Shown in pieces: positions 52,476-60,099 of a DNA stretch of 60,099 nt. The position numbers and the translations under genes were made by a program. How positions within the stretch are numbered: the stretch's first letter is position 1; every line of letters begins with the position of its first letter. The stretch is from Aquimonas voraii (GTDB taxonomy: Bacteria; Pseudomonadota; Gammaproteobacteria; Xanthomonadales; Xanthomonadaceae), in the NCBI RefSeq assembly GCF_900101825.1, contig NZ_FNAG01000016.1:5001-65099 (forward strand). The letters run 5' to 3'. The notes beneath the pieces were generated by a model that saw only the letters and a list, made by a program, of their open reading frames with translations, did no database searches and was not told the origin of the DNA.

Positions 52476-55400
52476 ATGTCGAGCTCGTCTGATCCATCCG
52501 CAGCCTCGCCCGCTACACCCTCGTCAAACTCAGGCTGCACCACGCCGATCCGCCTGCCGCCGGTGCTGCCACCCGAGCCCTGTTGCTGCAGCGATGACCC
52601 CATCCAGGGCCTCAAACAACTCTTCGTTGACTACTTCCAGGGCCGCGGCATGGCTGCGGGCCGCGATCCCGCCACGCGGCCGGTGTTCCTGCGTCTGCAC
52701 GGCGCGGCGCAGGGGCGCTTCATCGTCGATCCGGATCTGCCCGAGTCACTGCAGGTGGGCGTGTTCAAGCCAGCACGCGAGTACCCGGTGTGGGTGCGCT
52801 TCTCGGCCGATGTCCAGCCCGGCGCGCCTGACCTCAAGGGCACCACCGGCATCGGCATCAAGCTGTTCGGCGTCGAGGGCGAGAAGCTGCTGGCGCCCGA
52901 TCAGCACGCGCTCACCCACGACTTCATCCTGCAGAACCACGACGTCTTCTTCGTCGACACCGCGCGCGACATGTGCGAGTTCACCTGCGCCTCGCTGCAC
53001 GGCAAGGGCGACCAGTACCTCAAGGACCACCCCATCACCCAGCAGGTGCTGGATGCGATGGAAAAGGTGGTCGACTCCGCGCTGACCACGCCCTACTGGA
53101 GCGTGCTGCCCTATGCCTTCGGCGAAGGCCGCTACGTGAAGTACAAGCTCGAACCTTTGGACGCCGCCGCCCCCGACGCGCCGCCCGACTTCAACGACCC
53201 CTTCTATCTGCGCGCCGATCTGCACGCGCGCCTGCGCCGCGGCCCGGCGCGCTTCCGCTTCCTGGTGCAGCTGCGCACCGACGACGCCGCCATGCCGCTC
53301 GATGCCGCCACCGTGGCTTGGAGCGAAGCGCTCAGCGCGCCCGTGCAGGTCGGCATTCTGGAGCTGCCGCAGCAGGACGCCGGCGCCCGCGGCCAGTCGA
53401 GCTACGGCGAGAACCTCGCCTACAACCCCTGGCATGCGCTGCCCGAGCATCGCCCGATCGGCAGCATTTCCGATGCGCGCGCCGTGGTCTATCGCGCGTC
53501 GTCCGAGAACCGCCGCAACACCAACGGCGTGCCGCTGGCCGAGCCCACCGTGCCGCGCCCTGGGGAGTACGCGCCGGGTGTGCCGTATCCGGCCGCGGTC
53601 GACACCCGCATCGTGCGCGCGGCCATCCATCCGGCGATCGGCGTCGCCCGCGTCGGCAACAGCGAGCACGACTTCTACCTCGCCCCGCAGGTCGCCGAGC
53701 CGCCGCCACAGGCGCCGGGCTTCTACCGCGACGCCACCGGCGCCTTGAAGCGCGAAGCCGCGCAGTTCCGCATCTACGGCTACAACGCCGCGGGTGAGGT
53801 GGTGCGCGAGCTCACCGCCGACTGGGCCGACATCGCCTGGACCGTGCACCTCGCCAACAGCAAGGCCGCCTGGTACCAGTGGCAGATCGCGATGGACATC
53901 CCCGAGGCCGCAACGACCGTTCTGCCGCTGCGCAACGCCAAGGTGACCGAGCGCAACACGCTGGTGATCGACGCCGGCCCGCAGCGCATCCATGGGCGCA
54001 ATGCCGCCGCGGTGGACTGCAGCGGCATGTTCACTGGCGTACCCGTCAAGATCGGCGAGCTGCGCACGGATGCCGAAGGCCGGCTGCTGGTGCTCGGCGG
54101 CCATGGCGTGTCGGCCTCGCCCACCGGCACGCCGATCTTCATCCCCAGCGACGGCAACTCCTTCATCAACGCCGACGGCTGGTACGACGACACCTGCGAC
54201 GGCACGGTCGAGGCCACGGTCAGCATCGAAGGCCGCGCCATCCCGGTGGAGTCGGCCTGGGTGGTCACCGCGCCGCCGAACTACGCGCCGCAGGTCAAGG
54301 CCGAGCGCACGATGTACGACCTGCTGCACGATCTCTACGTGCAGGCCGGCTGGCTGCCACCGCCCGCAACGGTGTCGTTTACGCAGGACGTGTACCCGAC
54401 CCTGCAGCGGCTGAGCGGCCTGCAGTGGGTGAACCAGGGCTTCGCCACCCTGTTCGGCCACGGCGGCCGCTTCGACTTCGAAGACCCCGCGCTGATCGAG
54501 CGGCTGTGCAGCCTGCCGCCGCCCAACAGCTTCGACCCGAACACCGAATTCCGCCGCCAGATCTTCAACAGCTTCCGCCCGCCGACGCCGCCCGACGGCA
54601 ACCAGATGCCCTGGCCCTGGCTGTACGGCGATGCGATGGAAGTGCCCGCGGGCGAGAGCCCGCGCCAGAACGCCAGCGTCAGCCAGACCCAGTACAACCT
54701 GCTGCAGCGCTGGGTGGCCGGCGACTTCGTCAACGACTGGGCCACGCGGCCCGCGCCGCCTGCGAGCATCGATGACGTGCCGCTGGCCGAGCAGCCGGCC
54801 ATGCTCGATCGCGCGACGCTGGAGTTCTGCCTGGCCGATGCTTTCCACCCGGGCTGCGAGATGACCTGGCCCATGCGGCATCTGACGATGTATGCGCGGC
54901 CCTTCCGCATCCGCCGCCGGGCGCCGGGTGTTCAGCCGCCGAACTACGGCGCCACACTCGATCAAGCCACCACGCTGTCGGCCAACGGCCCGCTGCACGC
55001 ACAGTCGCCCGGCGACATCAACCGCTGGATGGGCCTGCCTTGGCAGGCCGACACGGCCTTCTGCCGCGCCGGCTACGACACCGCCTACGACCCCTTCGCG
55101 CCCACCTTCTGGCCCGCGCGCGTGCCCAACCACGTGCTCACCGAAGCGGACTACGCGGTCGTCATCGACAGCGCGCAGCCGCGCGAGCGCCGTATCGAGG
55201 CCTTCGTCAACCGCACCAACTGGAACAAACCCCTGCACGGCAGCACCGCCGGACAGATGGAGCAGATGGTGCAGATCTTCGGCTCGATGGGCCTGGTGGA
55301 AGTGCGCGAGGGCGTGCAGGGCGACCCGGCGTTTCCGTCCACGATGATGGTGGCCAGCTACGGGCCGCAGGTCGCGCCCGCGGATGCGACCAGCCTGCAC

Positions 55401-55553
55401 GCGGAAGCGCACCCGCCGATGCTCAAGGCCGCCGCGGCCGAAGCGCACCCCAAGCTGGGCACGCGCGCCCTGCCGCGCGGCGCCAACTTCGCCACCCACG
55501 AAGAGGCCGCCGCCGCACCGTTGCCGGTGCGTCACGGCCCGAAGCGCCGCTGA
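52476..55553 (+). CDS. Catalase-like domain fused to a LodA-type L-amino-acid oxidase
   Basis: 1025 residues. No signal peptide; a Ser/Pro-rich start with CCC at 36–38. Residues about 45–370 are catalase-like: RLHGAAQGRF (H75 would be distal His), VWVRFSADVQ (R108), DLKGTTGIGIKLF and LQNHDVFF (N154). The usual heme-ligand RxFxYxD block was not found. From about 377 the protein is LodA-like: RAAIHPAIGVARVGNSEHDF, FYLAPQV, WADIAWTVHLANSKAAWYQ, FCLADAFHPGCEMTWPMR and LPWQADTAFC. LodA enzymes carry a cysteine-tryptophylquinone formed from one Cys and one Trp; C785 and W851, W856 or W879 are candidates. LodA oxidises amino acids to aldehydes with release of H2O2 and ammonia. The next gene encodes the LodB-type maturation partner. 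Fusion to a catalase domain is unusual. Confidence 0.85.
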   Translation: MSSSSDPSAASPATPSSNSGCTTPIRLPPVLPPEPCCCSDDPIQGLKQLFVDYFQGRGMAAGRDPATRPVFLRLHGAAQGRFIVDPDLPESLQVGVFKPAREYPVWVRFSADVQPGAPDLKGTTGIGIKLFGVEGEKLLAPDQHALTHDFILQNHDVFFVDTARDMCEFTCASLHGKGDQYLKDHPITQQVLDAMEKVVDSALTTPYWSVLPYAFGEGRYVKYKLEPLDAAAPDAPPDFNDPFYLRADLHARLRRGPARFRFLVQLRTDDAAMPLDAATVAWSEALSAPVQVGILELPQQDAGARGQSSYGENLAYNPWHALPEHRPIGSISDARAVVYRASSENRRNTNGVPLAEPTVPRPGEYAPGVPYPAAVDTRIVRAAIHPAIGVARVGNSEHDFYLAPQVAEPPPQAPGFYRDATGALKREAAQFRIYGYNAAGEVVRELTADWADIAWTVHLANSKAAWYQWQIAMDIPEAATTVLPLRNAKVTERNTLVIDAGPQRIHGRNAAAVDCSGMFTGVPVKIGELRTDAEGRLLVLGGHGVSASPTGTPIFIPSDGNSFINADGWYDDTCDGTVEATVSIEGRAIPVESAWVVTAPPNYAPQVKAERTMYDLLHDLYVQAGWLPPPATVSFTQDVYPTLQRLSGLQWVNQGFATLFGHGGRFDFEDPALIERLCSLPPPNSFDPNTEFRRQIFNSFRPPTPPDGNQMPWPWLYGDAMEVPAGESPRQNASVSQTQYNLLQRWVAGDFVNDWATRPAPPASIDDVPLAEQPAMLDRATLEFCLADAFHPGCEMTWPMRHLTMYARPFRIRRRAPGVQPPNYGATLDQATTLSANGPLHAQSPGDINRWMGLPWQADTAFCRAGYDTAYDPFAPTFWPARVPNHVLTEADYAVVIDSAQPRERRIEAFVNRTNWNKPLHGSTAGQMEQMVQIFGSMGLVEVREGVQGDPAFPSTMMVASYGPQVAPADATSLHAEAHPPMLKAAAAEAHPKLGTRALPRGANFATHEEAAAAPLPVRHGPKRR

Positions 55554-55566
55554 GGTTCCAGCCTTG

Positions 55567-56793
55567 GTGACGACGGTCGATGTCGCCATCGCCGGCGGCG
55601 GCCCGGGCGGCGCCGCTGCCGCGATTGCCTTGGCCAAGCAGGGCCAGCGCGTGCTGCTGGCCGACGCCGGCACCGGCCGCTGGCCGCGCATCGGCGAAGG
55701 CCTGCCGCCGTCTGCACGCGCGCTGCTGCGCGAACTCGGCGTGCTCGATCAGGTGCTGGCCGAGGGCCACCGCCGCAGCCCGGGCACCGTCGCCTTCTGG
55801 GGCTCGGACAGCCCGCACACCGAGGACAGCCTGTTCGGCCTGCACGGCGACGGCCTGCAGCTGGACCGCGCGCGCTTCGATGCCGGCCTGCGCACAGCCG
55901 CGCACACAGCCGGCGCACAGGTGCATGAATGCGCACGCCTGCGCCTGCTGGCGCGCGGCGATGCGTACACACCGCACACGGTCGAACTGCGCATCGGCGA
56001 AGCCGCACCGCAGCGCGTGCAGGCACGCTGGCTGATCGACGCCAGCGGCCGCAGCGCCACGCTCGCCCGTGCCCTCGGCGCGCAACGCATCGCCCACGAC
56101 CGCCTGCTCGCCTTCCACCAGCGCCTGATCGGCGGCGCCGTCACCGACCGCGACGGCCGCACCTGGGTCGAATCCGTGGAGAACGGCTGGTGGTACAGCG
56201 TGCTGCTGCCCTCAGGCGAACGCCTGATCGCATATCTGAGTGACTTCAGCGGTGAAGACGGGGCAGCTGAGCGCGGTGCGTTGCTCACCGGTGAGGGCCT
56301 GTGGGATTCGCTGCGCTTAGCGCCGCAGCTGCATGCGCTGTGTGCCGAGCACGGCTGGCGGCCGCATGGGCCGGTGCAGGGCGCTGATGCGAGCAGCACG
56401 GAGCTTGATCACGCCGGCGGGGAGCGTTGGCTTGCGGTGGGTGATGCGGCGATGGCGTTTGATCCGCTGTCTTCGAAGGGGATTGCGAATGCGCTGTATA
56501 CGGGTGTGCGGGCTGCGGGGGTGATTTGGGCGAGCGAGCGGGGTGATGCCGATGCGGTCGGTGGCTACGCTCGGTATCTGGGGGAGATACATCGGGTGTA
56601 TCGGGAGCAGTGTCGGGGGTTCTATGCGATGGAGGGGCGGTGGGCCCGGAGCGCGTTTTGGCGAACCCGAGGCCAAACTCCTCCGGGGGGCGCGGGCGTA
56701 GCCGATCCGAATCAATCTGGTTCAGTGTTGACCAGAGGCGGCAGAACCCTTCACGACCGGCACTGCAGACTTATCCCCCGCGTTGAGCCATAG
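55567..56793 (+). CDS. LodB-like FAD-dependent oxidoreductase
   Basis: 408 residues from GTG (a TTG directly before it is the alternative; GAGG precedes both). FAD motif VAIAGGGPGGAAAAIALAKQ, then GEGLPPSARALLRELGVL, WLIDASGRSATLARAL and GDAAMAFDPLSSKGIANAL, the flavoprotein monooxygenase/halogenase-like layout of LodB/GoxB, which is required to make the quinone cofactor of LodA-type oxidases. It follows the oxidase gene after 13 bases. The C-terminus after RWARSAFW is odd: a Gly/Pro/Arg-rich tail leading into a lower-GC segment, possibly a replaced end. Codon third positions turn from C-rich to G/T-rich from about 56390. Confidence 0.85.
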   Translation: MTTVDVAIAGGGPGGAAAAIALAKQGQRVLLADAGTGRWPRIGEGLPPSARALLRELGVLDQVLAEGHRRSPGTVAFWGSDSPHTEDSLFGLHGDGLQLDRARFDAGLRTAAHTAGAQVHECARLRLLARGDAYTPHTVELRIGEAAPQRVQARWLIDASGRSATLARALGAQRIAHDRLLAFHQRLIGGAVTDRDGRTWVESVENGWWYSVLLPSGERLIAYLSDFSGEDGAAERGALLTGEGLWDSLRLAPQLHALCAEHGWRPHGPVQGADASSTELDHAGGERWLAVGDAAMAFDPLSSKGIANALYTGVRAAGVIWASERGDADAVGGYARYLGEIHRVYREQCRGFYAMEGRWARSAFWRTRGQTPPGGAGVADPNQSGSVLTRGGRTLHDRHCRLIPRVEP

Positions 56794-56901
56794 CGTCGCC
56801 GTCAGATACGGGTTTTCCGCGGAAGTCGCCTTACAAACGTTTGAGGAAGATGCGCTCTGCCCCAAGTTCTTCGTTCGCAAGTCAAGAGTATCGGAGCCGC
56901 G

Positions 56902-58155
56902 ATGGCCACAAAGTCTCCAAACAAACTAACTGATTCGCCGATCTTTCAAGGACTGATCAAGAAACTTGTCAAGCAAAAACTGGAAAATCCATGGTGGGAC
57001 CGATGGGAGCCGGATCACTCCACTGAAGTTGCCCTGGAGGATGAGATTAAGAATAAGTGTCCAGAACTGCTCGGGACAATCCATCTGGAGGATATGAATC
57101 GATTTATAGCAGATTCACTGTTGGAAATCTTTCCAGAGATGCGACCTCTTCCGGCCCCGATTCCTGGCGGAGCACAATTCTCGGTTGATGTCGATGATGC
57201 GGCGAGAAAGATATCGCAAAGGCTCTCAGATCGACTTGGAGTCGCCGTCTTTCGATATCCACTCTTTCGCGGTTCATTCGAAGGCTCTGGTCTTTCCCAT
57301 GACTTTGGCTCACTGGGCTCGATCCTAGTATACAAAGGCAGCTCAGCTGGGGAGGGCGTCGAGGTATCCTCAACAGCCAAGCCCAAATCCTTTGCGGTCC
57401 AGGTCGAAGTTCATGGATTTTTATTTGAAGGGGCGTCGGCGCTGACTTCCATCGCTTCTGAACGAACCTGCGCGTTGTTGGTCTTCTTGTGGCTGACGCA
57501 TTGCGTTAACTTTCATAAAGGGAGGCCAAGGATAGCTGATGGGTCATGGAAGCCGTTGGCATTCCTTAGCGGTGATTCTCTGGATTCTGCAATCGACCTG
57601 TCCCGCGATCAGAACGGTTTGGCCGACGCCGAAAGACTGTGTAGCTGGTCGTTGTTTAACGATTCCACCATTACCATCACGATTGGTCTTGCCAGAGCCC
57701 CGCAACACTCAGTCTCTCCCATTATCGACGCGAAGACTCTTGGTGATTCGTTCAACAGACTTGCCGAGGAAGACGCCGAGCGTTTTAGAATAGCGTTTCA
57801 TTTCTTTGCCTCTTCCATTACCGCATCTACTAGCGCCCACGCTATCCTCAATCTATGCATCGCTTTGGAGTGCGCGCTGGGTTGGGAGTTAGCCAGGGGG
57901 AAACACTGGAACGCTCAAGATAACAGGGGAAGAATAGAAGCCCGCCTTGAGACCTCTATAGGAGGTGAAATGTCAAAGCGCGTGAACGCGAAGAAGTTCG
58001 TAACGAAGCTATTCGAAACTAGAAATTCAATCGCGCATGGGAAGACGTCAAGCGCGGTCGAGGCGGAGTCGCTGAATCTTCACCGCCAGGGTATCGAGTA
58101 CTTCAGGCGTTCATGCCTGTTTTACATCAGGCACCTGGCGCAAACACGCCGATAG
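56902..58155 (+). CDS. Apea-like HEPN domain protein
   Basis: 417 residues, clearly less GC-rich than the genes before it. GGAG lies six bases before the ATG. The N-terminal and middle regions are not recognised. The C-terminal quarter has LNLCIALECALGWELARG and FVTKLFETRNSIAHGK, with R374-N375-xxx-H379, the RxxxxH motif of HEPN RNases, as in the Apea-like HEPN group. HEPN proteins are often RNA-cleaving toxins or defence components. No nucleotidyltransferase (MNT) antitoxin is adjacent. The function here is unproven. Confidence 0.78.
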   Translation: MATKSPNKLTDSPIFQGLIKKLVKQKLENPWWDRWEPDHSTEVALEDEIKNKCPELLGTIHLEDMNRFIADSLLEIFPEMRPLPAPIPGGAQFSVDVDDAARKISQRLSDRLGVAVFRYPLFRGSFEGSGLSHDFGSLGSILVYKGSSAGEGVEVSSTAKPKSFAVQVEVHGFLFEGASALTSIASERTCALLVFLWLTHCVNFHKGRPRIADGSWKPLAFLSGDSLDSAIDLSRDQNGLADAERLCSWSLFNDSTITITIGLARAPQHSVSPIIDAKTLGDSFNRLAEEDAERFRIAFHFFASSITASTSAHAILNLCIALECALGWELARGKHWNAQDNRGRIEARLETSIGGEMSKRVNAKKFVTKLFETRNSIAHGKTSSAVEAESLNLHRQGIEYFRRSCLFYIRHLAQTRR

Positions 58156-58408
58156 TAGCGAAGCTGCCCTGGCAGGCTTTCGCAAGAACTCCGGAAAAGC
58201 CAAAACGCGAGCCCGGGTTCAGGTCCATCTTCGCAGGGAAAGGGGTCAGGTTCCTCTTCTCCACAATATTTAATGAGCCTGCCCCCTTTTTTCGAAGGGG
58301 ACTAACAGTCCTTCCAAGCCAACACTGCTTCGAAGCGCGGCTTAACTCGGATTAATGTTCTAAACAAAAGAAGCTCGGCATCCCACAGCATCCAGAAGGC
58401 AGCGAACT
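58156..58408. other. 253-bp gap with a degenerate GGGGTCAGGTTC repeat
   Basis: No gene is seen. It contains AAAGGGGTCAGGTTCCTC (58239–58256) and a partly inverted GAGCCTGCCCCCTTTTTT (58275–58292), related to the repeat family found three more times downstream. Confidence 0.45.
58239..58292. repeat. GGGGTCAGGTTC repeat with inverted partner
   Basis: AAAGGGGTCAGGTTCCTC followed 18 bases later by GAGCCTGCCCCCTTTTTT, whose reverse complement is AAAAAAGGGGGCAGGCTC, so the two could form a stem. This is the most diverged member of the repeats seen at 59053, 59619, 59649, 59894 and 59923. Confidence 0.55.
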
Positions 58409-58978
58409 GTGAAGTACATTGAACTTGGCGAGAAGCTCGAACTCTCCTTGTCTTCGGACGATATGGACTTGTTGCAAACAGGCATCCTAAGTCAGTCCAT
58501 GCATGACATCCTCAATCACGTCGCAATAGCTCTATTCGAGGAAGCTAACTTAGAGGCTGAACAGGCAGGCCAACCAAAGGTCCTTGAGCAAATCCCTCAG
58601 AATCTCACGCGAGATGACGTGCTTATTCGCGCTCGAATCTCTGGCGTCCGACAAGGCTCAGTCGTATATGAGCTAGCACCTGTGATTGCCGCTGTTTTTA
58701 GCCTTCCGGGGGCGGTGGCCGTTTGCCAGAACCTTGTGTCCAACGTAATTTGGGCGGTCGCCAGGTACGGGGTCGAGGTATCTGGAATTAGGGTAAGTCA
58801 CTCTGGCCGAGGCAACGCTAGAGGGGTTCCTTCAACTAGCGGACGGAAGCGCATTCGTCCGAGGGTAGAGAGGCTGATCAAGCACCTCAAGGAGGCGAGC
58901 AACGGAGGCAAAGTCACCATAAAAAGTGGTGACGAGGAGCTTACGATTGAGTTCTTCGGTTCCGACCGAAACAGCTGA
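58409..58978 (+). CDS. Conserved-looking protein of unknown function (189 aa)
   Basis: GTG start; AAGG lies about 10 bases upstream. An acidic N-terminus (LGEKLELSLSSDDMDLLQT), a helix (MHDILNHVAIALFEEANLEA), then VLIRARISGVRQGSVVYELA, a hydrophobic stretch PVIAAVFSLPGAVAVCQNLV and a basic tail (SGRKRIRPRVERLIKHLKE). I do not recognise a family. It shares the lower-GC character of the HEPN gene and follows it after 250 bases with a repeat between, so a functional link is only possible. Confidence 0.6.
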   Translation: MKYIELGEKLELSLSSDDMDLLQTGILSQSMHDILNHVAIALFEEANLEAEQAGQPKVLEQIPQNLTRDDVLIRARISGVRQGSVVYELAPVIAAVFSLPGAVAVCQNLVSNVIWAVARYGVEVSGIRVSHSGRGNARGVPSTSGRKRIRPRVERLIKHLKEASNGGKVTIKSGDEELTIEFFGSDRNS

Positions 58979-59316
58979 CTGCGCTAGGACTAGCCGCGGG
59001 AAAATGCTTCTACAATTCCAAAGGGGCGGCCTTGGACGAAAAGGGGGTCACGACAAAAGGGGGTCAGGTTCACTTTCTACTGAACGAGGCACAGGAGCAC
59101 GCGGGAGCGCGGGGCAGAGTCCGCTTTCCTAGCAACGCACAGCGAATCGGACAACCAGCGCAGTCTTGCGCGCGAAAAATTCACTCTGCCCCTGTTTCCT
59201 ATCTGTTTCCTATCTGACGCACTTTTTTGGATGGCAGCCACTCCTACGCCGCGAGAACACCAGCTTGCATCAGATTCCGTCAAACTTTCCCGAAATTTGC
59301 CTGAGTAGGACGCGCC
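58979..59316. other. 338-bp gap with repeat copies
   Basis: No gene is supported. It includes a degenerate CGAAAAGGGGGTCACG (59037–59052) and a full repeat CAAAAGGGGGTCAGGTTCAC… to 59080. A ribosome-like AGGA lies six bases before the next start codon. Confidence 0.45.
59037..59080 (+). repeat. GGGGGTCAGGTTCACTT repeat, degenerate plus full copy
   Basis: Two adjacent members: AAAAGGGGGTCACG and AAAAGGGGGTCAGGTTCACT followed by TTCTAC. The full copy matches the one at 59894 closely. Such tandem pairs recur on both sides of the transposase remnant. Confidence 0.65.
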
Positions 59317-59601
59317 ATGAAGCCCCTGAAAACAAGCAACTGGCTAAGTGAGAAAAGAAGGTGGGAGCCGCTGTTTCTGGTTGCTTGCATTTCAATTGCT
59401 ACCGCTGCGGCATTAGTTTATCTTGATCATTCGAGTGGCAAGCTGCCGATTTCCGACTTGATGGAACTTTGCGCCTATGCCCTTGGCCGGGCGATAGGCA
59501 TCGCGGTATTTCCAATAGTCACATGGCCATTTTTCAGGGGTAGTGTCGCGCTATCAGTCTTGGCGATTTCTGTTCTGATTAGCTTCCCTCAGTTTATGTA
59601 G
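59317..59601 (+). CDS. Small integral membrane protein, unknown function
   Basis: 94 residues with two or three hydrophobic segments (LFLVACISIATAAALVYLDH; AIGIAVFPIVTWPFF; SVALSVLAISVLISF) and a basic N-terminus. AGGA lies six bases before the ATG. Base composition is low for the window. No family is recognised; small membrane proteins next to HEPN genes may be immunity or effector parts, but nothing here shows this. Confidence 0.5.
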   Translation: MKPLKTSNWLSEKRRWEPLFLVACISIATAAALVYLDHSSGKLPISDLMELCAYALGRAIGIAVFPIVTWPFFRGSVALSVLAISVLISFPQFM

Positions 59602-59618
59602 CGCAGAAATGGAGGCCA

Positions 59619-59674
59619 AAAACGGGGTCAGGTTCACTTACCCGCTCAAGAACGGGGTCAGGTTCACTTACCCG
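59619..59674 (+). repeat. Two tandem AACGGGGTCAGGTTCACTTACCC repeats
   Basis: AACGGGGTCAGGTTCACTTA occurs twice, 30 bases apart, each followed by CCCG. The transposase remnant's stop codon lies in the second copy (59668–59670). Confidence 0.75.
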
Positions 59675-59892
59675 GTCGCGTTCCTTGATCTGGCCGGCCG
59701 ATGTGCCGGCCGAACGCTGGCGAAGCGCTGGGTCTTGGCTTCGACCATCGCACGAAAGTCGTCGCGGCCGTAGGCGCGCTGCTGCTGCAGGTAGAGCCGG
59801 ATCGCGGCCAGGTCTTCGTCGCTGATCGCCTCGGAGAGCAGGGCGCGATAGTGGTCTGCACCGATCGCTTGCTGGACGGGGTGCGGGGTCAG
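59668..59892 (-). pseudogene. C-terminal remnant of a REP-associated (Y1-type) transposase
   Basis: A 75-codon frame with no start: TPHPVQQAIGADHYRALLSE, then AISDEDLAAIRLYLQQQRAY, GRDDFRAMVEAKTQRFASVR and PAHRPARSR. This matches, from memory, the C-terminal tail of IS200-like/RAYT transposases common in this bacterial group; the catalytic N-terminal part (HUH and Tyr) is missing. Both ends run into the GGGGTCAGGTTCACTT repeats, so most of the gene was lost by deletion between repeats. Confidence 0.65.
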
Positions 59893-59893
59893 C

Positions 59894-59949
59894 CGAAAAG
59901 GGGGTCAGGTTCACTTTCTACTCGAAAAGGGGGTCAGGTTCACTTACCT
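59894..59949 (+). repeat. Two tandem CGAAAAGGGGGTCAGGTTCA repeats
   Basis: CGAAAAGGGGGTCAGGTTCA occurs at 59894 and again at 59923, followed by CTTTCTACT and CTTACCTG. They lie in the same orientation as the pair at 59619–59674 on the other side of the transposase remnant. Confidence 0.75.
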
Positions 59950-60099
59950 GCTTTCAAAAGTAAGTCTCACCCCAATCTTCTCCAATTCTTCTCGGAAAGC
60001 TACTGCCGAACTCATCGAGTGCCAAAAGCCTGTCAGGGCGGATACGGGTGCTCTGACTTGAAGGTGAGACCTAGCTCTTCCATGGAGGGGATGGCTAAC
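59944..60099 (-). CDS. Possible C-terminal part of a gene entering from the right edge
   Basis: 51 codons open from the window edge to a TAA at 59944–59946. The end reads ALTGFWHSMSSAVAFREELE then KIGVRLTFESR, which looks protein-like. No family is recognised and the start is outside the window. The stop codon lies in the repeat, which may have replaced the original end. Confidence 0.35.
   Translation of the reverse strand, partial: VSHPLHGRARSHLQVRAPVSALTGFWHSMSSAVAFREELEKIGVRLTFESR

Noticed and set aside
52746-55691. 981-codon minus-strand frame opposite the LodA fusion
   Set aside because: Composition is that of a shadow (Arg/Ala/Gly/His runs), while the plus strand carries family motifs throughout.
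1-60099. tRNA, rRNA or riboswitch genes
   Set aside because: No cloverleaf, 16S/23S block or known riboswitch signature was recognised by eye; a covariance-model scan would be needed to exclude small RNAs.

Overview
The window is a GC-rich stretch of bacterial chromosome. The gene content (rhodanese YibN–SecB–GpsA, PyrE beside ExoIII, YcgL beside a giant ankyrin protein, AnmK beside an M23 peptidase, a Rap1a-type immunity protein, an FG-GAP protein ending in NGFE) fits a gammaproteobacterium of the Xanthomonadales/Lysobacterales type. This is inferred from gene families and order only; no rRNA or tRNA gene was seen. Nearly all of it is chromosomal backbone except 10.5–12.0 kb and 56.8–60.1 kb, which are visibly less GC-rich and carry accessory genes.

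Layout. 1–6 kb (minus strand): gpsA (cut by the window edge), secB, a membrane rhodanese, a Tat/lipoprotein TRAP-type binding protein, the Tex RNA-binding protein and a solitary ParA-like ATPase. 6–10.5 kb (plus): a short-chain dehydrogenase overlapping a saccharopine-dehydrogenase-like reductase, then the helicase gene uvrD. 10.7–12 kb (minus): a small zinc-ribbon-like protein, a Rap1a/Tai-like immunity protein and an orphan ribbon-helix-helix antitoxin. 12–24.4 kb: a SWIM–SNF2 helicase, SelO, a DUF4124 protein, pyrE, exodeoxyribonuclease III, an AmpG-like permease, a second RHH protein, anmK, a murein endopeptidase and trmL. AmpG, AnmK and the M23 peptidase together suggest a cell-wall turnover and recycling neighbourhood. 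24.5–30.3 kb: ycgL, an ankyrin-repeat membrane protein and a KefB/C-type antiporter.

30.5–40.2 kb is a surface/secreted locus: a 2166-residue protein with seven alternating cadherin/Ig-like repeats and a beta-helix C-terminus, three tandem phage-tail-collar (MdpB-like) proteins, a Tat-exported protein of unknown function, a GNAT acetyltransferase and a DUF6916 protein. 40.4–42.8 kb: rmuC and a YcbL-type metallo-hydrolase. 43–51.8 kb: a one-piece hybrid two-component regulator flanked by two FG-GAP propeller proteins. 52.5–56.8 kb: a catalase-like domain fused to a LodA-type (quinone cofactor) amino-acid oxidase, followed by its LodB-like flavoprotein partner. 56.9 kb to the end: a lower-GC accessory segment with an Apea-like HEPN protein, an unknown 189-residue protein, a small membrane protein, a transposase remnant and repeated copies of a GGGGTCAGGTTCACTT motif.

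The most interesting items are the catalase–LodA fusion with LodB, the adhesin/tail-collar/GNAT/DUF6916 locus, and a ~184-bp palindromic element present twice. Each copy of that element begins on the stop codon of the gene before it; one copy fills the whole gap between rmuC and the next gene.
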